Below the pieces are notes generated by a model. That model did not search any database. It was given only the letters and a program-made list of their open reading frames with translations, and was not told the DNA's origin. Made by a program: the position numbers and the translations under genes. Below are positions 11,701 through 23,570 of a stretch of 64,000 nucleotides of DNA, one piece after another; position 1 is the stretch's first letter, and each line of letters starts with the position of its first letter. The stretch is from assembly GCA_000827205.1 (NCBI GenBank), contig KN832562.1, forward strand, positions 1 to 64,000. Reading direction: 5' to 3'. Source of the DNA: Plicaturopsis crispa FD-325 SS-3. Taxonomy: Eukaryota; Basidiomycota; Agaricomycetes; Amylocorticiales; Amylocorticiaceae.

Positions 11701-12008
11701 TTGGGTTGACTGAGATTATGCGGTGTGAGTCCGGCCGACGTGTTTTGGGGACGCCGCGGCAGCACCGCACTCGCGCAAATGGGAAGGTCATCGGGATTTT
11801 GCCAGCTAGAGTCTTTGCCGACATGCGTGATACGTTCTGGCTGGCCACCGGAGGGTCCTTTCGGCTTTGAACGACGATTCAAAAAGGCAAGGAGAAAGTA
11901 GAGAAGCCTAGATGGATGGCGGAGGAACAGGCGAGATTCGGATAAGACGCGATGCAGGACCGACAAAACCCAGCGTAAGAGCGCAGAAAGCCGACTACGA
12001 GCGGACAT
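8789..12008 (-). CDS. WW-domain protein with C-terminal membrane segments, copy B
   Basis: Same plan as copy A. Exon 1 (12008 to about 10950) encodes about 353 residues with a basic, hydrophobic start (LLRWVLSVLHRVL) and a Ser/Arg/Pro-rich disordered part. A 40-base intron then leads to the exon with STFSVPAMSEKFPR, and the next exon carries the WW domain (LPTGWAEYVHPEG, closing Trp in TDSWIYD) with CGYYFVNHKHQCLFW after it. Downstream exons hold VDRIVIDVDWKVF, FLAIQSVDL, SMVFTIGSIILGLLLV and GSIVLFLIGWCIWASWE. The frame that seems to stop after RVRDM is resolved by the short intron, so the gene looks complete. Its stop faces the stop of small gene 2, and the start is 244 bases from the end of the NDUFAF2-like gene. 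Likely a multi-pass membrane protein with a cytosolic WW module; function unknown. Confidence 0.75.
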
Positions 12009-12252
12009 GATGGTGTGAGTGGTAGGAGCAGAGGAGGGCCTGGCTAGATAGCATCGCCAGTTATACAGATGCTCGAGCGCTTGAATTCTTCACGTGAGGT
12101 ACCGTGAGGCACGCCAGGAAGCCATGGCACAGCAAAATCGCACCGAGTAGGCGCTCAGTAGATATGAAGCGTACCATAGAAAGCACTGCATTCGTTCTAT
12201 GATGCAGATAACAACCAACATACTACATTGGCTAGTGCGACGTCCGTGCACA

Positions 12253-13092
12253 TCATTCCCCTCGCCTCAGTGCTTGCGGCTTCCAAGATTGAGGCTCGTA
12301 TGCAGGCTTCGATGCCATTTCGGGCAATTCGGATTTTGGAGGTTTGGGAGAAGCATCCTGCGGAGGCATAGGGTGAGAAGTCTTGTTCTGTGGTATTGCG
12401 TGAAGGCCTGCTGGTTGCAGGGCGGTTGCGTCGTGGCTCTGGTGATGGGTAGTGATCGCCTGTGACCCTGCAGCAATTGCGGGAGCCTGTTTCTCCCGGG
12501 CTGCAATCAGGGATGCATTCATGAGGACACGCTGTCGCCGTAAGACATCCGCCTGCAGCTCCTGTGATGCAAAACCATATGTATGAGATTCGTCCGGATA
12601 GAAGAAGGTGGGCGCACTTTAATTGTCGGAGGATGGGGTCGCGTATGCGTCAACCAAGAATGCCATTGCGCTGACATCACACGCAGTCAAAGGTCAATGG
12701 TTGAAAAGGTGAGGAATTGACGGGGGCACGCACCTGAGAGTTGTTTTCCGCCGCCAATGTATTTCCACATATCCTCTGGGTCATAATATTCAACGGTCCG
12801 TCTCTTACGTCTGGAATCTGTGCGGATGGTGTAAGTGCTCTGGTCGTAATGCACTCTGCGTACTTACCATTGCTGGAGGCGGGATGTTCGTAGAATTTGT
12901 TCCCTGCTCAAAAAATTGGCTTCAACGCGCCGTAGCAAGAAATAAATATTGCTCACCTTCCAGATCCGTTCCAACGAAATAAGACTATGTGCATAGTGCG
13001 GTGTGTAAATGTCTTGTTCTGCACGAGTATGCTTCGCTTACAGGTCGCCTGATACGCTGAAGAAGTCGTCTCGCAGCTGCAATCAAAGACAT
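12253..13092 (-). CDS. NDUFAF2/NDUFA12-like mitochondrial complex I assembly factor
   Basis: Six small exons join in frame to 186 residues: 13092-13042, 12984-12957, 12903-12868, 12817-12734, a 53-base exon near 12685-12633, and 12561-12253. The N-terminus (MSLIAAARRLLQRIRR) is a basic amphipathic start fitting a mitochondrial targeting peptide. The core holds SYFVGTDLEGNKFYEHP, then RRTVEYYDPEDMW, then AQWHSWLTHTRPHPPT, the order and spacing seen in the NDUFA12/NDUFAF2 family (VG-D--GN-YYE ... R-V-Y ... W--WL-H-R--PP). Members of this family build or stabilise NADH:ubiquinone oxidoreductase in the inner mitochondrial membrane. The weak conservation of the R-R-W-V-Y segment and the extended Pro/Gln/Ala-rich tail favour the assembly factor NDUFAF2 (mimitin) over the structural subunit NDUFA12. 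Confidence 0.75.
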
Positions 13093-13848
13093 TGGAGTAG
13101 TAGCACAGAGCAGAGATACCACGCAGCTTCGAGCAGATAGAACTCGAGAGGAAATAGAGTCTGACTCTCAGGATTTTTGAGTAGTATAGGTTATTATGGT
13201 CCAACGTCGAACGCGCCGCCCTGTACGGTCCATTCTGGTTCCGGTCCACGTGGTCCTCACGACCTAATTTCCGCGCTCAAGGCGAATATTTTTGTGCGCA
13301 TCGCGACGTCCAAGCAGCGTCCACCTCAAAACGAGCTGTAATTGCACTGCAGTATGACGACCCAGTTATGTCCTGGAGAAACTAGACAGTCTGCTCAGGA
13401 AACGTGGTTCTGAGAACTGCTTGTGATCACTGGCAGCTCGGCTTTGGTACGCGGCTACGGCACCGTCGGTGCGTCCTCAGTTTATCAAAATGGGAACAAG
13501 AACTGGAACCTCACAATTGTTCGGTATACTCAAGCCCTACTTACAAAACCTTCGCCTCTCCTTTTCGGCTTTTGGAGCAACTCAGGAAGCGAAAGCACTT
13601 CGCAGAGCTCGATGGGGCTGCAGCAATCAGTCTTATCCGATCGATTTGCTCAACGGTTAACCGGGGCCCATTAATGTCAGTGGCAGGCTGGCAGCTCGGG
13701 GAGCTCGAAGTCCGATGACCTGAGTGCCCTTATGATCCTATATATATGTGAGTACGTATGAAGTCGCGGTCACAATTCCTTTTCTCCTTCTCATAAGTAT
13801 CTGTGCTCTTGTGTGACCACCCTACGCAAACCTAGCTCAACTAGAACG
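13093..13848. promoter_or_regulatory. Divergent promoter region with a TATA element (13737-13748)
   Basis: This spacer separates the start of the NDUFAF2-like gene (minus) from the start of the MetE-like gene (plus). The run cctatatatatg at 13737-13748 lies about 100 bases before the ATG at 13849 and is a good TATA candidate for the MetE-like gene. Open frames at 13404-13718 are not convincing as a gene. Confidence 0.4.
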
Positions 13849-15581
13849 ATGCCCATCCCCACCGAGATAGTAGGATCTCTACCTCGCCCTGCCTGTGCGC
13901 TCGCCCTCATCCTGACCTCTGATATATCACGCTTACCAGTTAGATATTGCATTGGACAGATCTGCAACAGGCTATTGCCGATTATGATGCTGGAAAAATC
14001 ACCGAGCCCGAGTTCCGCAAGGTTCAGGATAAAGCTGCACAGGACTCAGTCCAGCGATTTGAAGCCGCTGGACAACCGATCGTGACTGACGGAGAACAGC
14101 GATCCAGCTCGTGAGTTTACTGCCATTGTACCAAACAAATCCTAGCGTTTACTCACCTTCTAACTCAGGTTTGCGACTTACCCCCTCACAGAGTAAGCGA
14201 TCGAAAAAATATATATGACATGCTTCTCAATAGGGCATATAGTACTCTGGCAGGGACTGGCCTTGCTGACGGGTTAGCCCCCGACGGGCAGTATTTCGTA
14301 CGTCTGTTCTACCAGTGCCCGAAATCCAATTCTTACATCGCATGTGTAGGCTATATTCGACGATGATCACCGTCGCCAATTGCCGCGTCTTACGAAGGGA
14401 CCCTTCCGGTACAAGAACTACGCATACGAGAATTTGGAAAAGTCGAAACCGTATGCCAAAAATCCAATGAAACAAGCCGTTATTGCGCCAAGCATGCTCT
14501 CGTTACTGTACCCTTTGAAGGAGGAAATTCCGGGATATTCCAGGGAGCAGTATTTCGCAGATTTGATCAATGAAGTACCCTGATTTATTCCTCTCGTTTT
14601 CTCTCTATACTCACCTCGTTCAATTTTTCGAGGCTGAGAAAGATATCAGAGGCTGCTTTGCTGCAGGTGCCGTACGAGTTTCTATTGATTTCACCGAGTA
14701 CGTTTTTCGCATTGCATCCATCCCCTCGCAATCCTTCCGCATGATAACAGTCTTTCGAAGGGGACGGCTAGCCACCAAAAAGGATCCCAGAAACCCCTGG
14801 ACGGGCGAAAACCTTCTCCAGAGCTTCGTCGACCTCAACAACAGGCAAGTTCAACGAGAGTTTGCGGGCTCGATTTTTATTTGATGGTGTCATTTAGGCT
14901 GCTCGACAGATTCACACCGGAAGAACGGAAAAATATAGGCGTGCATACTTGCCCCGGAGGCGACTGTGACTCCGTTCATAGCTCTGAGGTCGAATATCAC
15001 GCGCTCCTGCCCTCCCTCTTCCAGTACGTCCAAACGCGTTACATCTCCACGTCTCTGGGTAATCAAGATCACATGTATTGAACGGTGTATAGGATGAATG
15101 CGGGATATTTCCTGATCCAGCTGGCATCGGAGAAAGACAAGGAAAAGGTGTACAAGGAAATCGGCGAGACAATCCGTAGCGATGCAAAGGGTGTCAAACA
15201 GGTGTGCCAGTCTTTCCCCTCAGGCTGTCGTTTCAGACCTCTGAGCATATGTAGGTCGCATTTATTGGCGTCATCAACCCCCTCAGCCCCGTAGTCGAGA
15301 CTCCGGAGCAGGTGTGCGAAGCACTCGTCACCGCAGCAAAGTACATCCCTAAGGACCAGCTCGGCGCCACTGACGACTGTGGTAAACACGTCTTCATGTT
15401 GTTTTCGCAGCTACACCCCGCTGACCTACTATTTCTTCTTCGTGTTTTAGGATTCTCACCGTTCTCCACTGACGAGAAGCCCAAGCATAGTGGCCCTGAC
15501 TTCGCTCGTGATGTCGCGATGCAGAAAGTCGCTAATCGTGTCAAGGGTGCGAAGCTGGCGAGTGAAAAGTTGGGCGTGTAA
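13849..15581 (+). CDS. MetE-like (cobalamin-independent methionine synthase C-terminal fold) methyltransferase
   Basis: Exons joined from the ATG at 13849 give a protein of roughly 375 residues starting MPIPTEIVGSLPRP. GSLPRP is the signature start of the MetE catalytic domain. It continues with QPIVTDGEQR, LTKGPFRYKNYAYENLEK, IDFTEGRLATKKDP and GVHTCPGGDCDS (His and Cys expected to bind zinc), and near the end GATDDCGFSPFS supplies the last zinc Cys. The length matches the C-terminal half of MetE only (full enzymes are about 760 residues), so this is the short UROD/MetE-like form common in Agaricomycetes. The likely reaction is methyl transfer to a thiol, possibly homocysteine; the real donor is not known for the short form. 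At least eight introns. RPN3 follows 214 bases downstream on the same strand. Confidence 0.8.
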
Positions 15582-15795
15582 GAAAAACACTTAAGACCAC
15601 CCATTCTTGTACATGTATACTGTATTTTTGCTGCAACCTTTGTCTCTTCCTTGCATTTTTCGAGTGACAGTGACATCCATAGGGTTTGCGGACTTCGGAA
15701 GATGAGCCGGTGAGACGAACGCGTATACGCGTCAGCTCTTCAGCTTCAGCTTTCGCAAGTCTTTCTCCTCGCTCTCCTCTAAATCTCTTGCAGCA

Positions 15796-17494
15796 ATGGC
15801 CGACGTGGAAATGAAACCCACCAACGATAAAAAGGAGGAGAAGGTCGAAGAAACAACGCCTTCGCCGCCCTCCCCCGTCGCCGAAATCAAGTCCAATGTC
15901 GCCCTCATCGAACGCGCCGTCTCGACGCTCGAGCCCCGTTTCACGCACCGCGTTCTTCGTGCCTTGACGGCGTTGCGGAAGAAAATTGATGACAAGATAC
16001 TGCGAGATGCGATTGAGGAAGTGTATGTCAAAGGTATGTACGGTTACATTGACGCTGTGGGGTTCTATTCCTAAACATACGCGTAGACACGCCCACCAAG
16101 AAACAACTACTCTCATGGCTCCCATCTGCCCAGTCTATGGAGATTGATTCCACAACTGTTCCCTCGACAAAGTCGTCTGCAACCCCCGAGCCTGTCCCCG
16201 AGGCAGATATCTACCTTCGCCTACTGATCATCCACCACCTTCTCACCTCGCCCACGACGTACCCCAAAGCAAAGGAACTCGCGCATGAGACCGTGGAGAA
16301 GATGCAGGCGCTGAACCGACGGAGTATGGACCCGATTGCTGCGAAGGTGTGGTATGCCCTTGAGAGAACGTATGAGCTTGGAGGGGAGCTTTCGGACGCA
16401 CGACCGTAAGTGGTTCATGTTAGTTTCCACGAATAAAATCTGATCTATCAATTAGTTTGTTCCTGGCTGCTCAACGGACAGCGTCCTTACGCCACGACGA
16501 CGAAACGCAGGCCTCGCTTATTAACCGCTTATTGCGGAGCTACGTGCTCTACAGCCTATATGACCAGGCGGATAAACTTGTCTCGAAGACGACTTTCCCG
16601 ACCTCCGCTGGAAACCCGCAGTTCGCCCGCTACCATTATTATCTCGGTCGCATCAAGGCTGTCCAGCTGAATTACACAGAGGCGCACACAAATCTGCAGC
16701 AGGCCATTCGTCGCGCACCGCAGCCGAAGATTGCTCCTGGATTCTACCAGGCCGTGCACAAATTTTTCGTGGTAGTCGAGTTATTGATGGGTGATATCCC
16801 AGAACGCGGTTTGTTTAGACATCCTGTGCTCGAGAAGGCGCTTAGTGCATACTTCGAGATCGTCAAAGGTATGCTGGCATATTTATTACTTCGTTTGGTG
16901 ACTAATGCAATTGCTGGTAGCTGTCCGCACGGGCTCGCTCTCACAGTTCCAGGCTACCCTCTCGGCGCACGCCGCACAATTTGAGGCGGATAAAACCTAC
17001 ACTCTGATCGTGCGGTTGCGGCAAAACGTTATCAAGACGGGCATTCGCCGCCTCTCGCTTTCGTACGCGCGCATTTCGCTGCGCGATATCTGCGTAAAGT
17101 TGCATCTCGACTCCGAGGAAGACGCGGAGTATATCGTGGGCAAGGCGATCCGCGACGGCGTCATCGAAGGACGTGTCGTGCACGAGCGGGGATGGATGGA
17201 GTGCGGGGGTCAGAAGGGTGGGTATGGACCGGAGGTCAGCGAAGTCTTCAACAGGAGGATAGGATATTGCCTCGAGCTCCACAACCAAAGTGTCAAGGTA
17301 TGCCAATGTGGCTTCACTGTTGTAGATCGAGTGCTCACTGCGTCGCGCAGGCCATGCGGTACCCTCTTAATGCACACCGCAAAGAGCTTGCCGCTGCAGA
17401 GGGTGCCCGCGAACGTGAGAAAGAGCTCGCCAAGGAGATTCAGGATGGCGACCTCGACGACGACGATGGCGGCATTGGAGGTAGTGAATTCTGA
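15796..17494 (+). CDS. RPN3: 26S proteasome regulatory subunit RPN3 (PSMD3)
   Basis: Five or six exons from MADVEMKPTNDKKEE to GIGGSEF give about 495 residues, the usual RPN3 length. The order is: acidic disordered start; RFTHRVLRALTALRKK (typical PSMD3 N-domain); helical repeats with ADKLVSKTTFP, ARYHYYLGRIKAVQLNY and EAHTNLQQAIRRAP; the PCI domain with YTLIVRLRQNVIKTGIRRLSLSYARIS and ISLRDICVKLHL; and an acidic end. RPN3 is a lid subunit of the 19S particle, scaffolding the deubiquitinase lid in cytosol and nucleus. No key segment is missing. Confidence 0.93.
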
Positions 17495-18109
17495 TGCGTT
17501 GTACAGTGAACAAGAGAAGAGGTGAACAATGATTCTTAATATGACGCTCTCGCTCGATGTCGTCCCACCAGTGAGCCATTTATCCGTTCTGGCCGGGTGT
17601 ATGGTACTAGGTAAGTGATACCGCGGCCAGGTAGGTCAATCGGTCACAAGACAGTGCAACCTTCTCAGACTCAGTTCCCTGTCCGTATCAGAATCATTCT
17701 GTCGCTGTGCTCTGCGAGTCCGCGGCAACTTGTTCGAATCCCTCTGCCGCTGCTAGCTTCAAGATAAGTAGCAGCGGTAGATCTTTCGCAACCCACGGTC
17801 AGTCCATGTGTCCTTGCAAGAAGCTCGATGCTGAACTCTGCGATCTAGTGTTGTTGGTGTTTTATCTGCAGGGCTCTCTGCGTTGTATATCCTTGCGAAC
17901 GCCGATGGCATAGCAGGAGAGCACTTCACCGCGGCAAGTCGCGTCTGGCAATGTATAAACCCGCTATCAAGTGATGCACACTATCACCGTCAAAAGCCTT
18001 CTGGAATGGGAGCAAGTGTGCCTGTCACATTCGCAGAGCCTGTTAAGGTTCACGCATCTTGGCCTACTTAAGGTGCCTCGGTTTTGCAAGAGATGATCCC
18101 TCCGACACG
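17495..18109. other. 0.6 kb spacer, nothing recognised
   Basis: It contains the 3' side of RPN3 and the upstream region of the DAL5-like transporter. Only chance-like frames are seen; there is no RNA gene or repeat. The promoter of the transporter must lie in its right half, but no clear TATA element is visible. Confidence 0.4.
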
Positions 18110-20490
18110 ATGCCCAGCGAAATAACCAACGAGCCTGTCTCGCCACTATCCCAGGACGACAAAGCATCCCTCGTATCGACTGACGCTGTTGACACTAAAT
18201 CTGGCGTTGATGTTGCTGTAGGACTAATAACAGGGCACTTCGATGACGACAGTCTCAGCCTACAAGAGAGCCAGCGATTGCGCGCCAAACTGGATTGGCA
18301 TTTGTTGCCGCTTCTGTTCGCTATTTATGCACGTATGTGCCTCACCTTATTCTCCGTCAAATTGAGTAATACTGATCGTCCTCCAAGTGCAATTCATAGA
18401 CAAGTGCATGCTTTTTCTACCATCCTCTCCACTGAAACTTACACCGTGTGGGATATTATAGAGGAACATTAGCGTCTGGGTACGTTCTCGGGATCGTGCA
18501 AGACAATAATCTATCTACGGCACAATACAACACCCTTGCAAGCGCGTTCTACATCGGTCAGTATCGCAACGCCTGCCATTTTAATTTACTCAGCATACGA
18601 TTCCAGGATTGCTTGTGTTTCAGTGTCCTCAGAACTGGGCTCTCCAGCGATTCCCAGTCGGTAAATGGATAGCCTTGAACTTGCTATTATGGTGAGTAGC
18701 TCGTGTAACGATGCCCAGCGAGATTGCCCTGAATGGGCGGACAGGTGCCTTTTTCTGGGCCTGCATGTTGTATGCAACGGCTTCTCAGGACTGTGTTAGT
18801 ATAATAACTCGCTAGAGACTATACGTGAACACTTGACCAACTTTAGGAATCTTTTGGTTGAAGTTGCTGTACGATTTTTGTTGGGAGCCACTGAGGGGAG
18901 TGTGATGGCAGGTACGTCTACACTACTGTCCCCTCTTCCGATTCTCAGCGAGATTGAACTCTACCTTAGGGATGATGCTGATCATTTCCATGTTCTACAA
19001 GCGAACGGAAATCGCAGAGCGTATAGGATGGTAAGGAGATCCTACTCAACAATCGCACATAATGAAATTCTGTTACCCAGGACGTTTCAGTGCAACGGAG
19101 TTGGTACCATCATCTCTGGTTTCCTCTCTTTTGCAGTGGCCCATTTTTCACCTACGGCACGTTTGCACCAGTGGCAATGGTTGATGATAATAACCTGCCT
19201 CATGACATTCTTCGTATTCCTCCTGTTTGTCGTTTACTTCCCCGACAACCCCACTACGGCATGGTTCTTAACCACGGAGGAGAAGATTAAAGTAGTGCAG
19301 CGGGTTCAGGCCAATCAAAACGGTATCGAGACCAAAAAATGGAAGAAGCGTCAATTCTTCGAGGCGCTCACTGACATCAAGACGTGGTTGTTTTTCCTGT
19401 TCGCTGTCATCTCGTATGTGAAATAGTCATTCCTTCGTGCCTACTTTCGCGATGGCATCTAATCAATACAACAGGAATTTACAGAACGGGATTGGCCTGG
19501 TATACTCTCGACTGATCGTCTCGTTCGGGTTTTCGACCCTTCAGACTACCCTACTAAATATTCCATCCGGTGTCACGGTGTGTTTGAACTTCGTGGCAAG
19601 TTGATTTAGACGCTAACGGATGCCCTATCTCAGCAAATCATGGGCGTCACGTCGGCATGCTATCTACTCACAAAGTTCCCCGTGAGTCTGTTTCGCACAC
19701 TGCCTACATCTAATATGCCAATGCTGTATCGCAGAACTCTCGCGCGTGGCTCATCATCCTCTATTTTATGCCATCTATCCTGAGTGTGCTCTTGCAAATG
19801 TGTTTGCCCTCCAGTAACAGCGTGCGTCTTGATATTTATTTCTGCATTGGGTGTCGAGTAACCAAAAATGTACGTAGGTAGGGCATTTAGTTGCTATCTA
19901 CGTCTTGAGTGAGCTTCTCTCGCAGCCGCCCGAGAAAACGTTCGCTCACTGTCTATCAGATTTTGGTGGCGCCCCGGGGTTTATTCTCATGGTATCGTGG
20001 GTGGCGTCTACTGTCGCAGGCCACACCAAGGCAAGTTTGTTTGCCATGAGCTAGCATCTCACTTGCAATACTAAACACACATGCTCTCCTTTAGAGGTTG
20101 ACCACGAATGCGATCTTTCTGACAGGCTATGCACTAGGACAGATCCTCTGCACGCAATTTTGGAGGGAGGAATACAGCCCGGCGTTCCTAGTCCCCTGGG
20201 GAATCTGCATGGTCAAGCCATCATAATCTGAGTATGCGCATACCCGCTGATTTGTAAACCAGGCCTCGTACGTTGCAGACATCGTGCTAGTCCTCATAAT
20301 TCGCTATGTGCTCGCAAGAGAGAACAGGCGCAGGGACGGTCTGCAAGTAGATGGCAACGGCCGGGAGATCGAGTCGTTTGGATACATCGACTCGACAGAC
20401 GCCATGGGCCATATCATACGGGTGAAAATCGACAAAGCATTATTGGACCTGACAGACCTCGAAAACTTGACTTTCCGCTACGTGCTTTGA
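18110..20490 (+). CDS. MFS transporter, DAL5/allantoate permease-like (anion:cation symporter family)
   Basis: About twelve short exons encode some 500 residues. After an acidic cytosolic start (MPSEITNEPVSPLSQDD) come LDWHLLPLLFAIYA, QFIDK, DNNLSTAQYNTLASAFYIG, FLLGATEG, then MFYKRTEIAERIGW and GVGTIISGFLSFAVAHF. The second half has VYFPDNPTTAWFLTTEEK, the loop after TM6 seen in the DAL5 family, TKTWLF-like DIKTWLFFLFAVIS, and a final NLTFRYVL, the usual end of these permeases. A stretch near 18.96 kb that at first seems out of frame is explained by an intron ending at 18970. Such proteins import allantoate, ureidosuccinate, vitamins or other organic anions across the plasma membrane; the substrate cannot be told from sequence. 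Confidence 0.85.
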
Positions 20491-20976
20491 CGGTAAGACT
20501 GCGTCACGATATCTCCCTCCCTCTCGCTGACTGACATAGATCAGATAGTGTTGACAGCCTGAAAGGATCATTGAACTGGCGTATGCAGGTGCGCGGGAGG
20601 AAGGGCTTGGCCACGCCCGCTTTTACGGGGATTCCGGTCATGTCGCGTCGTACATCGTACGCAGCGCCTGATCTATGGTTCGGAGATGAGCTCGGGTTTG
20701 CCGACGACGCGAAGGATGCTCGCTGGCGCGTCGTATACGCTACTTACAGAAAGGTGTGCTGGTGCGTTGGGTCGAATTCATCATCGTCTGGCAAATATCG
20801 AGTGTGCATTCTATGTAAACGTTCGCGTATGGTATGAAAAGATATACTACGGTGCACTGTGCAGGAGCATGGATGTACTAGTAGATTACTGGCGGGACGA
20901 TCATAGCGTCAATCTAAGAATTATCAAGTGAAGGGTATGTAGGTTGTCAGGTGCCGGTGACCCTGGATGAGGCACA
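20491..20976. other. Convergent 3' spacer, nothing recognised
   Basis: It separates the 3' ends of the DAL5-like transporter (plus) and the first PHD/chromo gene (minus). A weak open frame at 20571-20837 shows no known motif and lies where 3' untranslated sequence is expected. Confidence 0.4.
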
Positions 20977-23570
20977 TCACTGCCACCCGCCGTCGGTCGC
21001 GTCCTGCAGCAACAGTGTTTGAGTGTCGTCGTCAACGTCGAGTCCCTCCGCAGCGGCAGCTTCATAGAAGTCCTCCTGCAGCTTAGCGAAGTATCCCATG
21101 TGTTCTTCAGGCGTCCATGTTGCTTGAGATATAGGGTATCTAGCGGGTATAGTGATAAGTTTGGTGGGCTCAATATTAGGAACAGTGCAGGGCAGAGCAG
21201 AAACGTACCCCTCCCACTGAATGAGCCACAAAAAGCCTTTCCGGCCTTCCTCTTTGCGCTCCCTACGTCCCACCAGCCTCTCCACCACGAACTCCTCACC
21301 AACTTCGGAGGTCGGATGGAAGCAAGTGGGGCGCATGCACAATTCCGTCTGCGCACCTTTCTTCCCTTTGCGGCCCTTGTTTCCTAATAACACACGTAAA
21401 TGGCATGTCGAGCAGGATCTACATAAGAGACGCGTACCATTAACAACACCGCTGTCGCAAGGTGGGCACACAAACATCTCGGTCGAATCAGCACGGAGGC
21501 GCGGATCGCCCAGCACGATTCCTACGCATCCATAGTGGTACCACGAATCACACCTATTCGCAAAAAAACTTGGTCAGATGCCTCGCCACAGACTCGAGAT
21601 CACTAGGCTCCCCAACGTACTTGTCACACTGTATGAACTGCACAGTACACGTCAGCGATGTCATATGCACACACGCAGCAATGTTATGCTCACCGTTCGC
21701 TGGAATTCCCCAATCTCGCCAGTTCGCGCAGGCCACTCTACGGCCTCGCGTTTGTATGACTTCGACCGCTTCACGCGTTTCGCGGACCCCTCTGGCGCAA
21801 TGGACTTGCGCTTCTTGCTCGTGGATGCCGACGAAGCCGACGCCTTTACCAGGCGTGTGCTTTGACGTCTCGCGCGACGCTGGGTCGGCGTAACTGATCT
21901 CTGATCCGGGTCATCCGAATCCTCGAGAGTGGAAAGCGAGGACAAGGAAGAGGCACGCGAATACGACGTGGGGTCCGGTCCTGCGGCTTCCTGCTTGACG
22001 AGCTGCTCGCCCTTGTCGCCGCCTTCGGACATGTTGGCCAGCGCTTCAGGGAGCTCGGATAGGACAGACAAGCTGTCGATTCCACGGCCTAAGGCTGTAT
22101 CCTCTTGCGGGGCATTAGGATCCTCGTTCGGCAGGTCATCATTGTCTTCCAGCATCATCCCAGTGTCGAGCTCGGGCGACGTCGAAAACGCGCCTTGCGT
22201 CTCGGGCGGCGATGGCAGGCAGGGTACCGGCGCGAGCGCAGTCTGTAAATGAAGCAGTCCGCCGTCCCTACGCAGTGACGCGACGGTCCCATCGGGGGCT
22301 CTACGGGGCATAAGCCTAAAGCTCTCGCCGCCTTCTACACTCGGAATGAAGGGAGGTAATGAATCTACAGTGATGCACTCATGAGACACAGATTAGAGAC
22401 GTCGTATGCATACTCACCGACAGAGCTGTGGCGACTCGGTGTAGAGGAAGGTCCCGGGACGTTAGACCAATCGACAGGGTTGAGTGCGTGCGGCGTAAAT
22501 GAGCTAGGCGAAGGCGGGGAAGAGAAATGTGATTGGATTGAAAACAGTGCGCGCACGTGGATATCCGTGCGCTGCGGAGCTGTGTGGCGGTCAGCAAGAG
22601 CACCCTGCTAAAAGTGAAGGACGCACTTGAGCGGATGCCCTGGGCAGAGTTGCCTGTACATCGTACGTTTGTCATCGTGTAATAAAGCTAACGCGTCGAA
22701 TGCACGCACCTGAAGACTCCCCGGCATGGCCGGGTACCCCTATCGAACGTACTTCGATCTGGAATTGAGCGAGAGACAAAACATATTTCGGCAGCATGCA
22801 TACCTGTACCGGGAGGCGGAGGAGCTGGCAGAGACATGGCGGTCCCTTGTCTCGGAGATGGCGGAGACGATGGAACCCTCTGAGGAGTCATAGGACTCTG
22901 GCAAGCGTCCGCAAATTCTACAGTCGAGTCGATGGGTGCAGGATGTCCAAGATCCAGCGAAATTACGCACGTCTGACAGGAACTTCCATTGCATCAATGC
23001 CCACTTCGTGTCGTATGATCTCCGGGACTAGCTATCGGGTAAGTAGATGAGATAAGGATATACACTGCGATACTTACGGCCAGCATCTGGGTCTTTCGCC
23101 CGTTCCGTCAAGTCGCCGACCGCGAATTCAATGGCATCAAGTCGCTCTGTGAGTGAGTGGCCATCCTCGGCGGCCTTTTCACCGACGAGTTTTTCCAGCC
23201 GTTCCACTCGTCCAGCAATTTTCCTGAGAGCTTGCATCTGCATGCCATGCGCCGCCTTTACATCGTCCGAAACCTTCTTCGACTCCGCCAGAGCTGCTGT
23301 CTTCGACTCTTCGACAGCCTTGGAGAGATCCCGTAAGGATTCCTGTTGTGCTTCAAGGAGCTGTACGATGTTGGTGGGGACTTGCGGGAGGGGTTGAAAT
23401 TGGGTAGCACCAGGAGCCACGAAGTAAGGAGGTTGGTGCACCGCATATGGAGCGTGAGGGGCTCCATGCAAGGCCATCGGATTTACAGGCGCACGCGGGC
23501 GAGTCATGTACGCGGTAATATCGTTCGCGTTGCTCGCTCGCGGTTGCTGCGAGCTCGGACGGTGAGACAT
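20977..23570 (-). CDS. PHD-finger and chromodomain-like nuclear protein, paralogue 1
   Basis: Exon 1 (23570 to about 23077) starts MSHRPSSQQPRASN and encodes a Pro-rich stretch and then a predicted coiled coil (about residues 65-155, heptad-like LRKIAGRVERLEKLVG). The next exons are disordered (LPEIIRHEVGIDAMEVPV; PSSPPSPRQG). A large exon (about 22370-21690) has acidic and Ser-rich parts, a basic nuclear-localisation-like patch (KKRKS, AKRVKRSKSYKR) and WPARTGEIGEFQR. Then comes a PHD-type zinc finger: QCDK, CDSWYHYGCVGI, MFVCPPC. Last is a Cys pair (ELCMRPTCFHP) leading into a chromo-like fold, EFVVERLVGRR, FLWLIQWEGYP and ATWTPEEHMG, where the aromatic cage region is recognisable. This suggests a reader of methylated histone tails. 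The end is DATDGGWQ. A close structural paralogue lies at 29573-31818. Confidence 0.7.

Noticed and set aside
13404-13718. Possible small gene in the NDUFAF2/MetE-like promoter region
   Set aside because: A minus-strand stretch (LTVEQIDRIRLIAAAP) looks coding-like and has a gtaagt donor, but no start codon or further exon fits.
18900-19040. Odd non-hydrophobic peptide in the DAL5-like transporter, suggesting a frameshift
   Set aside because: Using an intron that ends at 18970 restores the expected MFYKRTE-type membrane loop, so the gene appears intact.
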